Made by a program: the position numbers and the translations under genes
Source of the DNA: Devosia nanyangense
GTDB taxonomy: Bacteria; Pseudomonadota; Alphaproteobacteria; Rhizobiales; Devosiaceae
DNA length: 64,000 nucleotides
Reading direction: 5' to 3'
Assembly: GCA_016213505.1 (NCBI GenBank)
Contig: JACRAF010000031.1
Coordinates: 1-64,000 of the forward strand
The notes under the pieces: model-generated
What the model was told of the DNA's origin: nothing
Seen by the model: the letters and a program-made list of their open reading frames with translations, nothing else
The model's database searches: none
Shown: one piece after another, positions 32,575-40,731 of the stretch
Position numbering within the stretch: the stretch's first letter is position 1
Layout: the number at the start of each line of letters is the position of its first letter

Positions 32575-33474
32575 TTAGTGCTTGAAACAGTTCTCCCGGT
32601 GCCATGCGAGAAATGCCGGGTGCGGGCGGTCACGCTCTAGTTGCGGCCCAATCAGCCTGCCCGTCTGATTGATTAGCCCCATTGCTCCATCGCGATCATT
32701 CACGTGCCGCGAAATCACGATGTCCAAGCCATCCGTGAACGTGATCAGCCCGCGGTCAAACATCCAATGCGCGGTGCCTGAAAGGGCAACACCGTTGTTG
32801 GCAATGTCCGGCCCATTGCGCTCGACCGGGCGAATATGCGCAGCCGCCACTTCGGCGCGTCCAAGCCCGTTGATCAGTTTCAGCCCGGTCACCGCGCAGC
32901 GCTCGTTGTAAGCACGCAGCACCACCCGGCGGAACACCCGGTCGCGTATCACGCGGCTGGTCAATGTCTCCACCCGCTCGCGCTCCTGCTCGAAAGCGAA
33001 CGGCGCCTGAGGCTCGTCGAGCTGGAACGGCGTCTCAGGCTCGCCAACACGCGGTAGCACCGGCCGGTCCTCCGCAAAGCCGCGCATCATGATACGATCG
33101 AAATCCTTGGGTGAAATCGGCCGCACCGCCGCCTGCGCCCGTCCGGAGACACGGCCCTCGGCATTGAGCAGTCCGGTCTCGGCAAGTCCGTCCTCCACCA
33201 TGAACGGCACCGGGTTGGGAAACGGCAGATAGCTGCCCGCCGCGATGAGTGCCAAGTACATGTTGGGCTTGACCGGGTCCGGCACGACACGCTCGACTCG
33301 GGCGATCGCATTGTAGCCGCGCGACCCGGATACCTTCGTCGGCTCGTAGTAGACGATCCAGTCGCCGACGCTCGCGCTCACCCGGGACAGATACTGGCTT
33401 GGGAACTGATACTGAGTGGCCGGACTATCCTCATAGGGGGAGTCCGCGCGGTGGATGAAAACAGCGAAGCCCAT
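32575..33474 (-). CDS. HNH endonuclease with N-terminal PUA/EVE-like domain
   Basis: This is a 299-residue protein. The C-terminal HNH nuclease (about 185-260) contains YNERCAVTGLKLINGLGRAEVAAAHIRPVE (Cys and first His), NNGVALSGTAHWMFDRGLI (Asn and last His). It resembles putative restriction-type HNH proteins. The N-terminal part (FAVFIHRADSPYED, VGDWIVYYEP, YNAIARVERV) looks like a PUA/EVE modified-base reader. Such pairs often restrict modified DNA. No methylase gene is adjacent. ATG 33474 has GGGGACTTG upstream. Family call firm, defence role inferred. Confidence 0.75.
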   Translation of the reverse strand: MGFAVFIHRADSPYEDSPATQYQFPSQYLSRVSASVGDWIVYYEPTKVSGSRGYNAIARVERVVPDPVKPNMYLALIAAGSYLPFPNPVPFMVEDGLAETGLLNAEGRVSGRAQAAVRPISPKDFDRIMMRGFAEDRPVLPRVGEPETPFQLDEPQAPFAFEQERERVETLTSRVIRDRVFRRVVLRAYNERCAVTGLKLINGLGRAEVAAAHIRPVERNGPDIANNGVALSGTAHWMFDRGLITFTDGLDIVISRHVNDRDGAMGLINQTGRLIGPQLERDRPHPAFLAWHRENCFKH

Positions 33475-33697
33475 CTCAAGTCCCCATGCTCGGTCAATAT
33501 ACGGACCGAAGCGCTGTAGCGCCAAGTCTCCCTGCGCAGCCCCGATACCAACGCGGCGAAGCCGTCGTGCTAGGTCGTGGTCCGCGGCAACAAATGTCCG
33601 AAAAATGACGATGGATCAGTCATTTCCCCAAACTTATCCCCGTCCCTTCCAGCGGCCTTAAACTCCCTTCGTCGTCACTCAACCAACGAAGGGTCCC

Positions 33698-34243
33698 ATG
33701 CCGAAACCACACTCCGTCACCCCCGATCGCGCCGAGGCGCATGAGGGGCTGTATCTCAGGCTCGCAAAACTCCTGAAGCAGGTCGAGACCATCGCGGCGC
33801 GAAAGCCCGAGGCCGAAATTCCGGCCGAGACGCGGGCGCTCGCCTCCGATCTGTTGTTCGAGGTCCGCCCGTTCCTCGCCCGCTCGCTGGCGCGAAAGCT
33901 GCCGCTCGATGCGGCGCCGGGGTTCGCCGGGCTCGCCGTCCAGCTCGGCCAGGCGCTGGCCGGGCTCGATGCCTTCGAGGCGCGCCACAGCGCCTGGGAT
34001 CCCGAGCTCGGCTGCTTCGTCTGGCTCATCGGCCGCGACGCGACGGTGCCGGTCAGGCGGCTGCGCCCCCAGACCAGCGCCATCATCACCTCGCTCGCCG
34101 ACAAGCGCCACGGCGAGGAGATGCGCGACAAGCTGCTGCGGCTGATTGAGGCCAAGGCCGAGACGGCCTATGAGGACGGCTACGCCGACGCCACCGCCGG
34201 CCGCCCCTCTTCGCCCCCGCCGTCGCGGCTCGACCGACTTTGA
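33698..34243 (+). CDS. Hypothetical protein, 181 residues, helical
   Basis: The protein is not recognised. It is almost entirely alpha-helical and charged (HEGLYLRLAKLLKQVETIAARKPEAEIPAETRALASDLLFEVRPFLARSLARK), with a conserved-looking block DAFEARHSAWDPELGCFVWLIGRDATVPVRRLRP. There is no signal or membrane segment. It ends in a proline-rich tail. ATG 33698 follows GAAGGGTCCC. Confidence 0.6.
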   Translation: MPKPHSVTPDRAEAHEGLYLRLAKLLKQVETIAARKPEAEIPAETRALASDLLFEVRPFLARSLARKLPLDAAPGFAGLAVQLGQALAGLDAFEARHSAWDPELGCFVWLIGRDATVPVRRLRPQTSAIITSLADKRHGEEMRDKLLRLIEAKAETAYEDGYADATAGRPSSPPPSRLDRL

Positions 34244-34685
34244 GCCGCGTCTTTGCTTCCTCCCCTGCGACGCAGTCGCGGGGGAGGTGGCACGCGCAAG
34301 CGTGACGGAGGGGCGGCCAAGCGCACCGAAGTGACTCGCGATCCCCTCGAAAACCCACGCCCGATCAGTCCCTTACCCCCGCCTCACCTCGACTTATCCC
34401 CGCGCTTTGCGCCGGTGCTATTCTCTCCCTCAGTCGACCGCGCGGTACGGAGTCGAGACGAACGGCTGCGGTCGGCCAGCCAGGGGGCCGGGAGTCGTCC
34501 CGGCCTGACTGTGGTGGACGTTTGCCCGGCTGTGCCGGGGCCGCTCCATCCGGTGCCAATCCTGGCGTTCCCGAGGCGCTTGCGTCTCCACAAAATAAAA
34601 CCCCAGAGACGCGACGCGCCTCGGGACCCGTATCTCTTCCCCGCAACCGGAGGCCGAAGCCGATGGCCGATTTCGCTCGCCCTTG
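34244..34685. other. Gene-free stretch with strong secondary structure
   Basis: There is no believable gene. The first part carries a palindromic unit (34259-34287: 13 paired positions CCTCCCCTGCGAC / GTCGCGGGGGAGG with one wobble and a 3-base loop), followed by CACGC-GCAA-GCGTG. The second part (34,486-34,626) holds three further hairpins described separately. Confidence 0.6.
34486..34626. ncRNA. Candidate structured RNA or terminator array
   Basis: Three stem-loops occur in 141 bases. The first is GGCCGGGA-GTCG-TCCCGGCC (34486-34505, perfect 8 bp). The second is CCCGGC-TGT-GCCGGG (34525-34539). The third is long: TCCCGAGGCGC plus GCGTCTC (34569-34588) pairs with GAGACGC plus GCGCCTCGGGA (34606-34626), 18 pairs around a small internal loop, with an A-rich loop. 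It lies downstream of the minus-strand queF-DUF1624 operon, so it could be its terminator. The size and number of stems are more than a terminator needs. No known RNA family was recognised. Confidence 0.35.
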
Positions 34686-35636
34686 CTACCGCGCCATCGC
34701 CGTGCACAGCTTTCCCATCCGGTCCACCGCGCCCTGCTGTTCCGCCGTGCGCGGGCTGGCGTCGATCGCGTCCCACAGGCTGTCGCGCACCGTGAGGTCC
34801 AGTGCGCAGCTGCAATAGGCGGTGCAGAATTTCTCCGTTGCCTCACCCTGAGCCTGTCGAAGGGCGCAGCTCGCCCGGCAGCTTTGCACAAAACTCTCGA
34901 GCCTGGTCTGCTCGCTCGAATGCACCCAGTTGGCGAGCGGCGTGATGAGGCCGAACAGCAGCGGCTGGTGGACGAGATAGAGGACGAGGCTCCACCGGCC
35001 GGTAAAGGCCAGCGCGCGGATCGCCGGGTTCTGGCTCCGCCAGGTGAACGCCGGCGCATCGCGCAGCAGCCGCATGCCGATCACCCCGATCAGTACGACC
35101 CCCAGCCAGGGGAACACCGGCACGAGGTCGGCGGTCTCGGGCGTCGTCCGGAAGAACCCGATCCAGTTGAGCCAGCGCGGATCGAACGCTTCGGACGAAA
35201 ACGCCAGCGGCAAAACGAGCGCGATCGCCGCCGCGGCAATCCCCATCCACAGCGGCGCGACGACGAAGGGTAGCGCCAGGAGCGACGTGACCGCGATGGC
35301 GTGGAGCACGCCGAAATACGAGAAATAGTCCTGGAACAGGAACCACGTTCCAGCCGTCACCGCCAGCGCCGCCAGAACCAGCACCGCCTCGCGCCGCCAG
35401 AACCGCCGCCAGTCGATGCCGCCGGCGTGCCCCAGCACGAGGCCGGCGCCGGCGAGCAGAAGAAAGCTCGTGAGGATCGCCCGCTGCGCGCTGATCCATA
35501 CGGGGTCGACGCCGATGCCGGTCTCGATCAGCCCGGTGTAGGTCAGGTCCCACGCGGTGTGGTAGGCCGCCATGGCGAGGATGGCGAGCCCGCGATAGGT
35601 GTCGATCGCCTGCAGCCGCCCCCGCGCCGCGCTCAT
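34686..35636 (-). CDS. DUF1624 / heparan-alpha-glucosaminide N-acetyltransferase-like membrane protein
   Basis: This 316-residue polytopic membrane protein starts with the DUF1624 signature (QAIDTYRGLAILAMAAYH) and has about eight hydrophobic helices (FLLLAGAGLVLG, AVLVLAALAVTAGTWFLF, ALPFVVAPLWMGIAAAAIALVLPL, WSLVLYLVHQPLLFGL). Related proteins transfer acyl groups across membranes. The C-terminal soluble tail contains an in-frame insertion (SCALRQAQGEATEKF) encoded by an interspersed repeat at 34841-34870, followed by a cysteine-bearing tail. It starts 3 bases after the queF stop, hence same operon. Confidence 0.8.
   Translation of the reverse strand: MSAARGRLQAIDTYRGLAILAMAAYHTAWDLTYTGLIETGIGVDPVWISAQRAILTSFLLLAGAGLVLGHAGGIDWRRFWRREAVLVLAALAVTAGTWFLFQDYFSYFGVLHAIAVTSLLALPFVVAPLWMGIAAAAIALVLPLAFSSEAFDPRWLNWIGFFRTTPETADLVPVFPWLGVVLIGVIGMRLLRDAPAFTWRSQNPAIRALAFTGRWSLVLYLVHQPLLFGLITPLANWVHSSEQTRLESFVQSCRASCALRQAQGEATEKFCTAYCSCALDLTVRDSLWDAIDASPRTAEQQGAVDRMGKLCTAMAR
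34841..34870. repeat. Interspersed CCCTGAGCCTGTCGAAGGG-type element inside a gene
   Basis: The sequence CCTCACCCTGAGCCTGTCGA followed by AGGGC is a widespread short palindromic repeat of alphaproteobacteria (arms CCCT...AGGG). Here it lies within the DUF1624 coding region and is translated as the typical LRQAQG peptide. The frame is kept. Confidence 0.6.
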
Positions 35637-35639
35637 TTG

Positions 35640-36089
35640 TCAGCCGCGCCCGCGATAGGGCTGTACACCCGGGTCGGGCAGCCAGACATTGGCGGGCGGC
35701 GCGCCGGTCTGCCAGAACACGTCGATGGGAATGCCGCCACGCGGATACCAGTAGCCGCCGATCCTCAGCCAGCGCGGCTCCAGCGCCGCGACCAGGCGCT
35801 TGCCGATCATCACCGTCGTCGCCTCGTGGAACGAGCCGTGGTTTCGGAACGAGAACATGAAGAGCTTCAGCGATTTGCTCTCGATCATCCATTTGTCCGC
35901 CACATAGTCGATGACCAGATGGGCGAAATCCGGCTGCCCGGTGATCGGGCAGAGCGCGGTGAATTCGGGCACCGTGAAGCGGATGACGTAGTCGACATCG
36001 GCGTGCGCGTTGGGCACGCGGTCGAGCGGGGCGGTGGCGGGGTCGATCGGGATCTCGGCCGGGCGGCCGAGCACGGGGGTATCGGACAT
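35640..36089 (-). CDS. queF: NADPH-dependent 7-cyano-7-deazaguanine reductase QueF
   Basis: This 149-residue type I QueF has the catalytic cysteine in [16 protein letters not shown] (about residue 48-50), the substrate Glu/His region [16 protein letters not shown] and [11 protein letters not shown], and the terminal [13 protein letters not shown]. The enzyme reduces preQ0 to preQ1 in queuosine synthesis in the cytoplasm. ATG 36089 has AAGGAGAACACC upstream. The DUF1624 gene follows after 3 bases. No preQ1 riboswitch was recognised upstream. Confidence 0.95.
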   Translation of the reverse strand: MSDTPVLGRPAEIPIDPATAPLDRVPNAHADVDYVIRFTVPEFTALCPITGQPDFAHLVIDYVADKWMIESKSLKLFMFSFRNHGSFHEATTVMIGKRLVAALEPRWLRIGGYWYPRGGIPIDVFWQTGAPPANVWLPDPGVQPYRGRG

Positions 36090-36131
36090 GGTGTTCTCCT
36101 TGCCGGCAGGGGACCGGCTTTGTTCTGGAGC

Positions 36132-36179
36132 GCGTTCAGGAAAAGTGGGTTTCCGGTTTTCCGGTTCGAACGCGCGACC
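36132..36179. repeat. Interspersed 48-bp palindromic repeat, copy 1
   Basis: GCGTTCAGGAAAAGTGG followed by CCGGTTTTCCGGTTCGAACGCGCGACC matches 38473-38519 except for a few bases in the middle. The ends GCGTTC / GAACGC are complementary, giving a hairpin. It lies between divergent queF and a cyclic-nucleotide-binding gene. Similar units are common in Hyphomicrobiales. Confidence 0.7.
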
Positions 36180-36315
36180 ACTGGGACTTTCCCTGCACTC
36201 CGGCGAAAGACCGGCGCGGGCGGCCGCTTTCTGCCCCAAAAGCAGAGCCGTGGGAAGGCCGCGATTGGCGGAGGCGCCGGTGTCCGCTAGCATGGGCGCG
36301 ACAACAGGAGACGAA

Positions 36316-36732
36316 ATGCCCGATCCCTGGCTCCGGCGCGATTGGATTGCCCCCGGCATGGCGCTCATCGAGCAGGGCGGCAGGACCGGCCAGCTCTATG
36401 TGCTCAAGGACGGCGAGCTCGAGGTGCTGCGCGACGGCAGGCACGTCACCACCATCCGGACGCCGGGCGCGGTGATCGGCGAGATGAGCGTGCTGCTCGA
36501 CCTGCCGCAGACGGCCACGGTGCGGGCGGTGAGCGAGGTGGATTTCTTCGTCATCGACAACGCCATCGACGTGCTGAAGACCCATCCCGACTGGCTGCTG
36601 CAGATCGCCCGGCTCCTGGCGCAGCGCGTCAATGCCACCACGGCGCAGCTCACCCGCGACAAGTCGGACGACACCGAGACGCTGGTCCTGCCGCAGAATT
36701 TCATGTCGAGCTGGAGCGACCCGACGGTATGA
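36316..36732 (+). CDS. Cyclic nucleotide-binding domain protein (paralogue 2)
   Basis: This 138-residue single-domain cNMP-binding protein reads [47 protein letters not shown] (binding cassette with the Arg), then [32 protein letters not shown]. It is clearly related to the protein at 31,607 (both with IGEMSVLL and TATVRA). ATG 36316 follows CAGGAGACG. Its stop overlaps the start of the SelT/W-like gene by 4 bases, so the two are translationally coupled. Confidence 0.85.
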   Translation: MPDPWLRRDWIAPGMALIEQGGRTGQLYVLKDGELEVLRDGRHVTTIRTPGAVIGEMSVLLDLPQTATVRAVSEVDFFVIDNAIDVLKTHPDWLLQIARLLAQRVNATTAQLTRDKSDDTETLVLPQNFMSSWSDPTV

Positions 36733-37040
36733 GCGACAAGCCGAAACTCGCGATCACCTATTGTACCCAATGCAACTGGCTGCTCCGCGCCGCCTGGATG
36801 GCGCAGGAGGTGCTCTCGACCTTCTCGCTCGAGATGGGCGAGGTGACGCTGGTCCCCGGCACCGGCGGCATATTCGAGATAAGGCTCGATGGCGAGCTGA
36901 TCTGGGAGCGCAAGCGCGACGGCGGCTTCCCCGACGTCAAACACCTGAAGCAAATGGTGCGCGATCGCATCGACCCCGAGCGCGACCTCGGCCACATCGA
37001 CCGGCCGCACGGGCCGGCGGCGCCGAAGTTTCCGGCCTAG
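36729..37040 (+). CDS. SelT/SelW/SelH family thioredoxin-like protein
   Basis: This 103-residue protein has the N-terminal C-x-x-C redox motif (ITYCTQCNWLLRAAWMAQEVL) and the Rdx fold, ending GGFPDVKHLKQMVRDRIDPERDLGHIDR. It is a cysteine homologue of eukaryotic selenoproteins W/T/H; both positions are TGC/TGT-type cysteines, not selenocysteine. Coupling to a cNMP-binding protein by ATGA overlap suggests a shared stress or redox role, which is only an inference. Confidence 0.88.
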   Translation: MSDKPKLAITYCTQCNWLLRAAWMAQEVLSTFSLEMGEVTLVPGTGGIFEIRLDGELIWERKRDGGFPDVKHLKQMVRDRIDPERDLGHIDRPHGPAAPKFPA

Positions 37041-37050
37041 TCCAGGGACG

Positions 37051-37536
37051 GTGCACGTGGTCGGCACGTTCGAGATTGCGCCAGTTTGTTCGCCCGACGA
37101 TCTCTTGGCGACCGCAGCGCTGTTCCGGGCCTATGCAGCGTCGCTGCAGATCGACCTGGGCTACCAGAATTTCGCAGCCGAGCTGGTCGAGCTGCCCGGC
37201 AAATACGCCCCACCGGCCGGCGCGTTGCTACTCGCCCGGGATGCCTCCGGTCGTTCCGTCGGCTGCGTTGCGCTGCGGCCGCTGGAGCCGGCCGGGTGTT
37301 GCGAGATGAAGCGCCTCTACGTGGCCCCCTACGGGCGCGGGCTCGGCCTCGGACGGGCGTTGGTCGAGGCCATTGTGGGCGAGGCGGCGCGGCTCGGATA
37401 CCGCGAAATCCGTCTCGACACCCTGCCGACGATGACAGAGGCCTTGTCGCTCTACGCCAGATCCGGCTTCGAATCCGTCCCGGCCTACTATGACACGCCG
37501 ATTGCCGGCACCATCTTCCTCGCCCGCACGCTCTGA
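37051..37536 (+). CDS. GNAT family N-acetyltransferase
   Basis: This 161-residue GNAT protein has the acetyl-CoA-binding motif A in [24 protein letters not shown] and motif B in [27 protein letters not shown]. The start is GTG 37051. It should acetylate a small molecule or protein amine; the substrate is unknown. It begins 10 bases after the SelT/W-like gene on the same strand. Confidence 0.88.
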   Translation: MHVVGTFEIAPVCSPDDLLATAALFRAYAASLQIDLGYQNFAAELVELPGKYAPPAGALLLARDASGRSVGCVALRPLEPAGCCEMKRLYVAPYGRGLGLGRALVEAIVGEAARLGYREIRLDTLPTMTEALSLYARSGFESVPAYYDTPIAGTIFLARTL

Positions 37537-37673
37537 TCCTGCCGGCCGGCTGCATGCCGGCGGCGGGGTGCGCGGCAACGGGGTTGAGCCCCGCCCGCCT
37601 TGAGCGTTACAGTCCCGGCCAAATCCCGCGCGGGGGAAATGCGCGGGCATCAGTTCAGGGAGATTGCCGCCTC

Positions 37674-38468
37674 ATGAAACCCGCAGTTCAAGCGCTCGCC
37701 GCGACGCTCATCGCCTTCGCCATCGGTTCGGCCTCGGCGGCGGCGCTGCCGGATCTGGGCGGCCGCACCATCCGTGCCGTCACCGAGAACGCCTATACGC
37801 CGCTCAATTTCGCCGATCCCAAGACCGGCCAGGGCATCGGCTGGGAATACGACGCGATCAACGAGATCGGCAAACGGCTCAACGCCAAGATCGAGTGGAA
37901 CCTGTCGAGCTGGGACGTGATGATCGAGGCGGTGAAATCCGGCCAGTACGACGTCGGCATGGATGGCATCACCATCAATGACGAGCGCAAGCAGCAGGTC
38001 GATTTCTCCGACCCCTACATGACGAGCCAGCAATACATGCTGGTGCGCGGCAGCGAGGAGCGGATCAGATCGAAGGACGATTTCGCCGCCAACACCGACC
38101 TGTTGATCGGCGCCCAGGCCGGCACCTCGAACTTTTATGCCGCCGTCTATGACGTGCTCGACGGCGACGAAGCGAACCCGCGCATAAAGCTGTTCGACAC
38201 GTTCGGCGCGTCGGTGCAGGCGCTCAAATCCGGCGATGTCGACATGGTGCTGATGGACCAGGCCTCGATCGAGGGCTACATCGCCGCCGATCCCGGCGTG
38301 TTCAAGACCATCGGCGATCCGATCGGCTCGGACGAGTTCGGCTTCATCCTGCAGAAGGGCTCGGACCTCGTCGCCCCGATCAACGCGGCGCTGGCCTCGA
38401 TGAGGGCCGACGGCACGATCGACGGCTTGAACCGCAAATGGTTCTACGAGTATAGCGCGGCCCAGTAG
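37674..38468 (+). CDS. Amino-acid-type ABC transporter substrate-binding protein
   Basis: This 264-residue family 3 solute-binding protein has a signal peptide ([18 protein letters not shown]) and the lobes [63 protein letters not shown] (family signature) and [18 protein letters not shown]. It binds a polar amino acid or related compound in the periplasm. The permease follows. The ATPase is not in the window. Confidence 0.92.
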   Translation: MKPAVQALAATLIAFAIGSASAAALPDLGGRTIRAVTENAYTPLNFADPKTGQGIGWEYDAINEIGKRLNAKIEWNLSSWDVMIEAVKSGQYDVGMDGITINDERKQQVDFSDPYMTSQQYMLVRGSEERIRSKDDFAANTDLLIGAQAGTSNFYAAVYDVLDGDEANPRIKLFDTFGASVQALKSGDVDMVLMDQASIEGYIAADPGVFKTIGDPIGSDEFGFILQKGSDLVAPINAALASMRADGTIDGLNRKWFYEYSAAQ

Positions 38469-38472
38469 GAGT

Positions 38473-38519
38473 GCGTTCAGGAAAAGTGGAAGCCGGTTTT
38501 CCGGTTCGAACGCGCGACC
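38473..38519. repeat. Interspersed palindromic repeat, copy 2, inside an ABC operon
   Basis: This copy matches 36132-36179 and sits in the 74 bases between the binding-protein and permease genes. A hairpin here could stabilise the upstream message and lower permease expression relative to the binding protein, as repeats do in other ABC operons. Confidence 0.7.
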
Positions 38520-38542
38520 GAAAATCCAATCGGGGACCCGCA

Positions 38543-39367
38543 ATGTCCCGCGGGTCCCCGTCCATGCCGCCAGCCGTTCGCCACCGCCTCGCCGATTTCC
38601 CGTTCTGGCTGCTGGCGCTGGCGCTGCTTGGGGTGCTGATCCTCTGGGCCATTGTCGCCGACCGGGGCTATGGCCAGATCTTCCGCGCCCTATCCGGCGG
38701 CGTGCTGACGACGCTGTGGGTGACGGTCGTCGCCTTCGTCCTCGCCATGTTGCTCGGGTTGATCGTGGCGCTGGCCCGCACCTCCGGCCGGCCGGTGCTG
38801 GTGCAGGTCGCGACATTCTACACCGAGCTGGTGCGCGGCATTCCGATCCTGGTGTTCCTGTTCTACGTCGCCTTCGTCGGCGCCCCGGCGACCATAGCCG
38901 CCGCCAACTGGCTGACCGGGCCGCTGCAGTCCATCGGCTGGTTCCCAAGACTGACGGTGCGCAATTTCGATCTCACCTGGCGCGCGATCTTCGCCTTGAC
39001 CATCTGCTATTCGGCATTTCTCGCCGAGATCTTTCGCGCCGGGATCGAGGCGGTGCCGGTCGGCCAGATCGAGGCGGCGCGGGCGCTGGGCCTCAGGTCG
39101 CGGCACATCTTCCGTCACATCATTGCGCCCCAGGCGCTGCGCACCATCCTGCCGCCGCTCGGCAACGACTTCGTCTCGATGATCAAGGATTCGGCGCTGG
39201 TCTCGGCGCTGGGCGTGCAGGACATCACTCAGCTGGGCAAGGTCTACTCCTCGGGCACCTTCAAATTCTTCGAGACCTACAACGTCGTCGCCTTCCTCTA
39301 TCTTACCCTGACCATCTCGCTGTCGCTGGTCGTACGGTTCATCGAGCGGCGGATGAAGCGGTACTGA
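38543..39367 (+). CDS. Amino-acid-type ABC transporter permease
   Basis: This 274-residue HisM/GlnP-type permease has about five membrane helices and the His/Glu/Gln/Arg permease signature (GVLTTLWVTVVAFVLAMLLGLIVALAR, FYTELVRGIPILVFLFYVAF). The EAA loop is EAARALGLRSRHIFRHIIAPQALRTILPPLGNDF. It pairs with the binding protein just upstream. No ATP-binding subunit gene follows; the next gene is creA. Confidence 0.92.
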   Translation: MSRGSPSMPPAVRHRLADFPFWLLALALLGVLILWAIVADRGYGQIFRALSGGVLTTLWVTVVAFVLAMLLGLIVALARTSGRPVLVQVATFYTELVRGIPILVFLFYVAFVGAPATIAAANWLTGPLQSIGWFPRLTVRNFDLTWRAIFALTICYSAFLAEIFRAGIEAVPVGQIEAARALGLRSRHIFRHIIAPQALRTILPPLGNDFVSMIKDSALVSALGVQDITQLGKVYSSGTFKFFETYNVVAFLYLTLTISLSLVVRFIERRMKRY

Positions 39368-39451
39368 GCCGGATCGCCGAATGGTCCTTGCAGCCCGGCC
39401 CGCCGGCCCCCACATCAGCGCAGTCTTTGGCTCTGTTCGAGGGAACCGCCC

Positions 39452-39961
39452 ATGCTGATCCAGATCGCCCGCGTCACCGGCGCCGTGCTGCTCGTGACGC
39501 TGCTCGCCGCCTGCGGCAACAACAACGCCAAGGACGTCGGCAAGATCAATGTCGACTGGACCGGCAACGATATCGCGCTCGAGGCGGTGGCGGACCCCGA
39601 GATCAAGGGCGTCGTCTGCCATGTCGCCTACTTCAACCGCAGCCTGATCGACCGCCTGCAGCAGGGCAACTGGTTCGAGGATCCATCCTACTCGGCGATA
39701 GACTGCGCCGCATCGGGCCCCGTGACGATCGGCAATATCTCGCTCGGCGGCGGTGGGGAAGAAATCTTCAAGCAGCAGCGCAGCCTGATCTTCAAGAGCC
39801 TCCGCATTACCCGCGTCTACGACCAGGCGAACAACACGCTGCTCTATCTGGCTCACGCCCGCGAGCTGCAGCTCGGCTCGGGCAAGATGTCGCTGTCCTC
39901 GGTGCCGCTCACCGGCGTCGACGTCACCTGGACCAACGGCGCCCCGGCCGCCAAGGGCTAG
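39452..39961 (+). CDS. creA: CreA family protein
   Basis: This 169-residue protein has a lipoprotein-type signal (LLVTLLAACGN). The CreA pattern is clear: ALEAVADPEIKGVVCHVAYF, CAASGPVTIG, KQQRSLIFKSLRITRVYDQANNTLLYLAHARELQLGSGKMSLSSVPL. CreA is a conserved periplasmic/secreted protein of unclear function found beside creBCD in E. coli; no creBCD genes are present here. It follows the ABC permease on the same strand and is followed by a hairpin. Confidence 0.88.
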   Translation: MLIQIARVTGAVLLVTLLAACGNNNAKDVGKINVDWTGNDIALEAVADPEIKGVVCHVAYFNRSLIDRLQQGNWFEDPSYSAIDCAASGPVTIGNISLGGGGEEIFKQQRSLIFKSLRITRVYDQANNTLLYLAHARELQLGSGKMSLSSVPLTGVDVTWTNGAPAAKG

Positions 39962-39978
39962 GTCAGCGCAATAGACCG

Positions 39979-40003
39979 CCGCTCCGGCCGAACGCCGGGG
40001 CGG
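39979..40003 (+). terminator. Stem-loop after creA
   Basis: CCGCTCCGGC (39979-39988) pairs with GCCGGGGCGG (39994-40003), 10 pairs with one wobble and a 5-base loop, 18 bases after the creA stop. No U-run. Confidence 0.45.
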
Positions 40004-40120
40004 TGGGCCAATCGTTCGCATTAGATGCAAAATTGCGCCAACAGCGACCGGCCGCGCCAACTGGCGCGAAACCCGCGCCGCGCATCACTGCGTTTTCAGC
40101 ATTGCGGCGAGGCGGATGCG

Positions 40121-40306
40121 ATGACCGCACTTTTTGGGTTTTTCAACGGCGAGCATGCCCCGGTGATGGCAAGCGTCGTCGCCTTCACCGCGTTCTTCCT
40201 CATCGGCCGGCTGATGAGCGCCCGCCAAGGCGTCGCCTTTGCCTTCGCCTTCACCCCACTCCTGCTCTTCTTCGTCGTCGAAAGCGCCGCGGCCGGGCTC
40301 GTCTGA
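40121..40306 (+). CDS. Small two-helix membrane protein
   Basis: This 61-residue protein has hydrophobic helices VMASVVAFTAFFLIGRLMSA and VAFAFAFTPLLLFFVVESAAAGL. Start ATG 40121 is preceded by a purine-rich GGCGAGGCGG stretch. The family is unknown. The gene is convergent with another small membrane protein gene. Confidence 0.5.
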   Translation: MTALFGFFNGEHAPVMASVVAFTAFFLIGRLMSARQGVAFAFAFTPLLLFFVVESAAAGLV

Positions 40307-40334
40307 CGGCCGAGCTCGGTGCTGCTCCCGCAGG

Positions 40335-40601
40335 TCAGGCCGGCCCCTTGAGCGCCCGGTTGATCGAGCCGAGCAGCATCATGATCCGCGCAAAACCCAT
40401 CAGCAGCAGGCCGCCGAGGAACGGCATCAGCGCCCAGCCGAGGCCCTTGGCAGCCACCCCGAGCGCCGGCAGCAGGTTCTGGGAGCCGGACTGGGAAGCC
40501 GCGAGCAGCGCTGAATAGATCGGCGGCGCGTCGAAACCGACGGCCACCACCGTCACCAGCGCCGAAATCAGCCCGATCAGATAGAGCAGGATTGCGATCA
40601 T
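40335..40601 (-). CDS. Small membrane protein
   Basis: This 88-residue protein has two to three helices (AILLYLIGLISALVTVVAV, LGWALMPFLGGLLLMGFARIMMLLGSI). ATG 40601 lies after GGGGGCC. An upstream in-frame start exists but adds a basic, unlikely tail. The family is not recognised. Confidence 0.55.
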   Translation of the reverse strand: MIAILLYLIGLISALVTVVAVGFDAPPIYSALLAASQSGSQNLLPALGVAAKGLGWALMPFLGGLLLMGFARIMMLLGSINRALKGPA

Positions 40602-40731
40602 CGTGGCCCCCGTTTCTCGTCTCGGTCCAGTAGATGGGCCCGCCATCCCGCCGTCAACGCCCCGACGGCATGGTTTCAGCCGATCTTAACGGCAAAGCTC
40701 TAGACCGTTGGGGGATCGGGGCCCGAGGGCG

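Noticed and set aside
34486..34626. Structured stretch as SRP RNA, 6S RNA, tmRNA or RNase P RNA
   Set aside because: None of the conserved cores of these RNAs (for example the SRP GGAA tetraloop domain or the RNase P core) could be found.
36090..36131. preQ1 riboswitch upstream of queF
   Set aside because: The short leader has no recognisable preQ1 aptamer features such as the C-rich/A-rich pseudoknot core.
36729..37040. SelT/W-like gene as a selenoprotein
   Set aside because: Both positions of the C-x-x-C motif are ordinary cysteine codons; no in-frame TGA or SECIS-like element.
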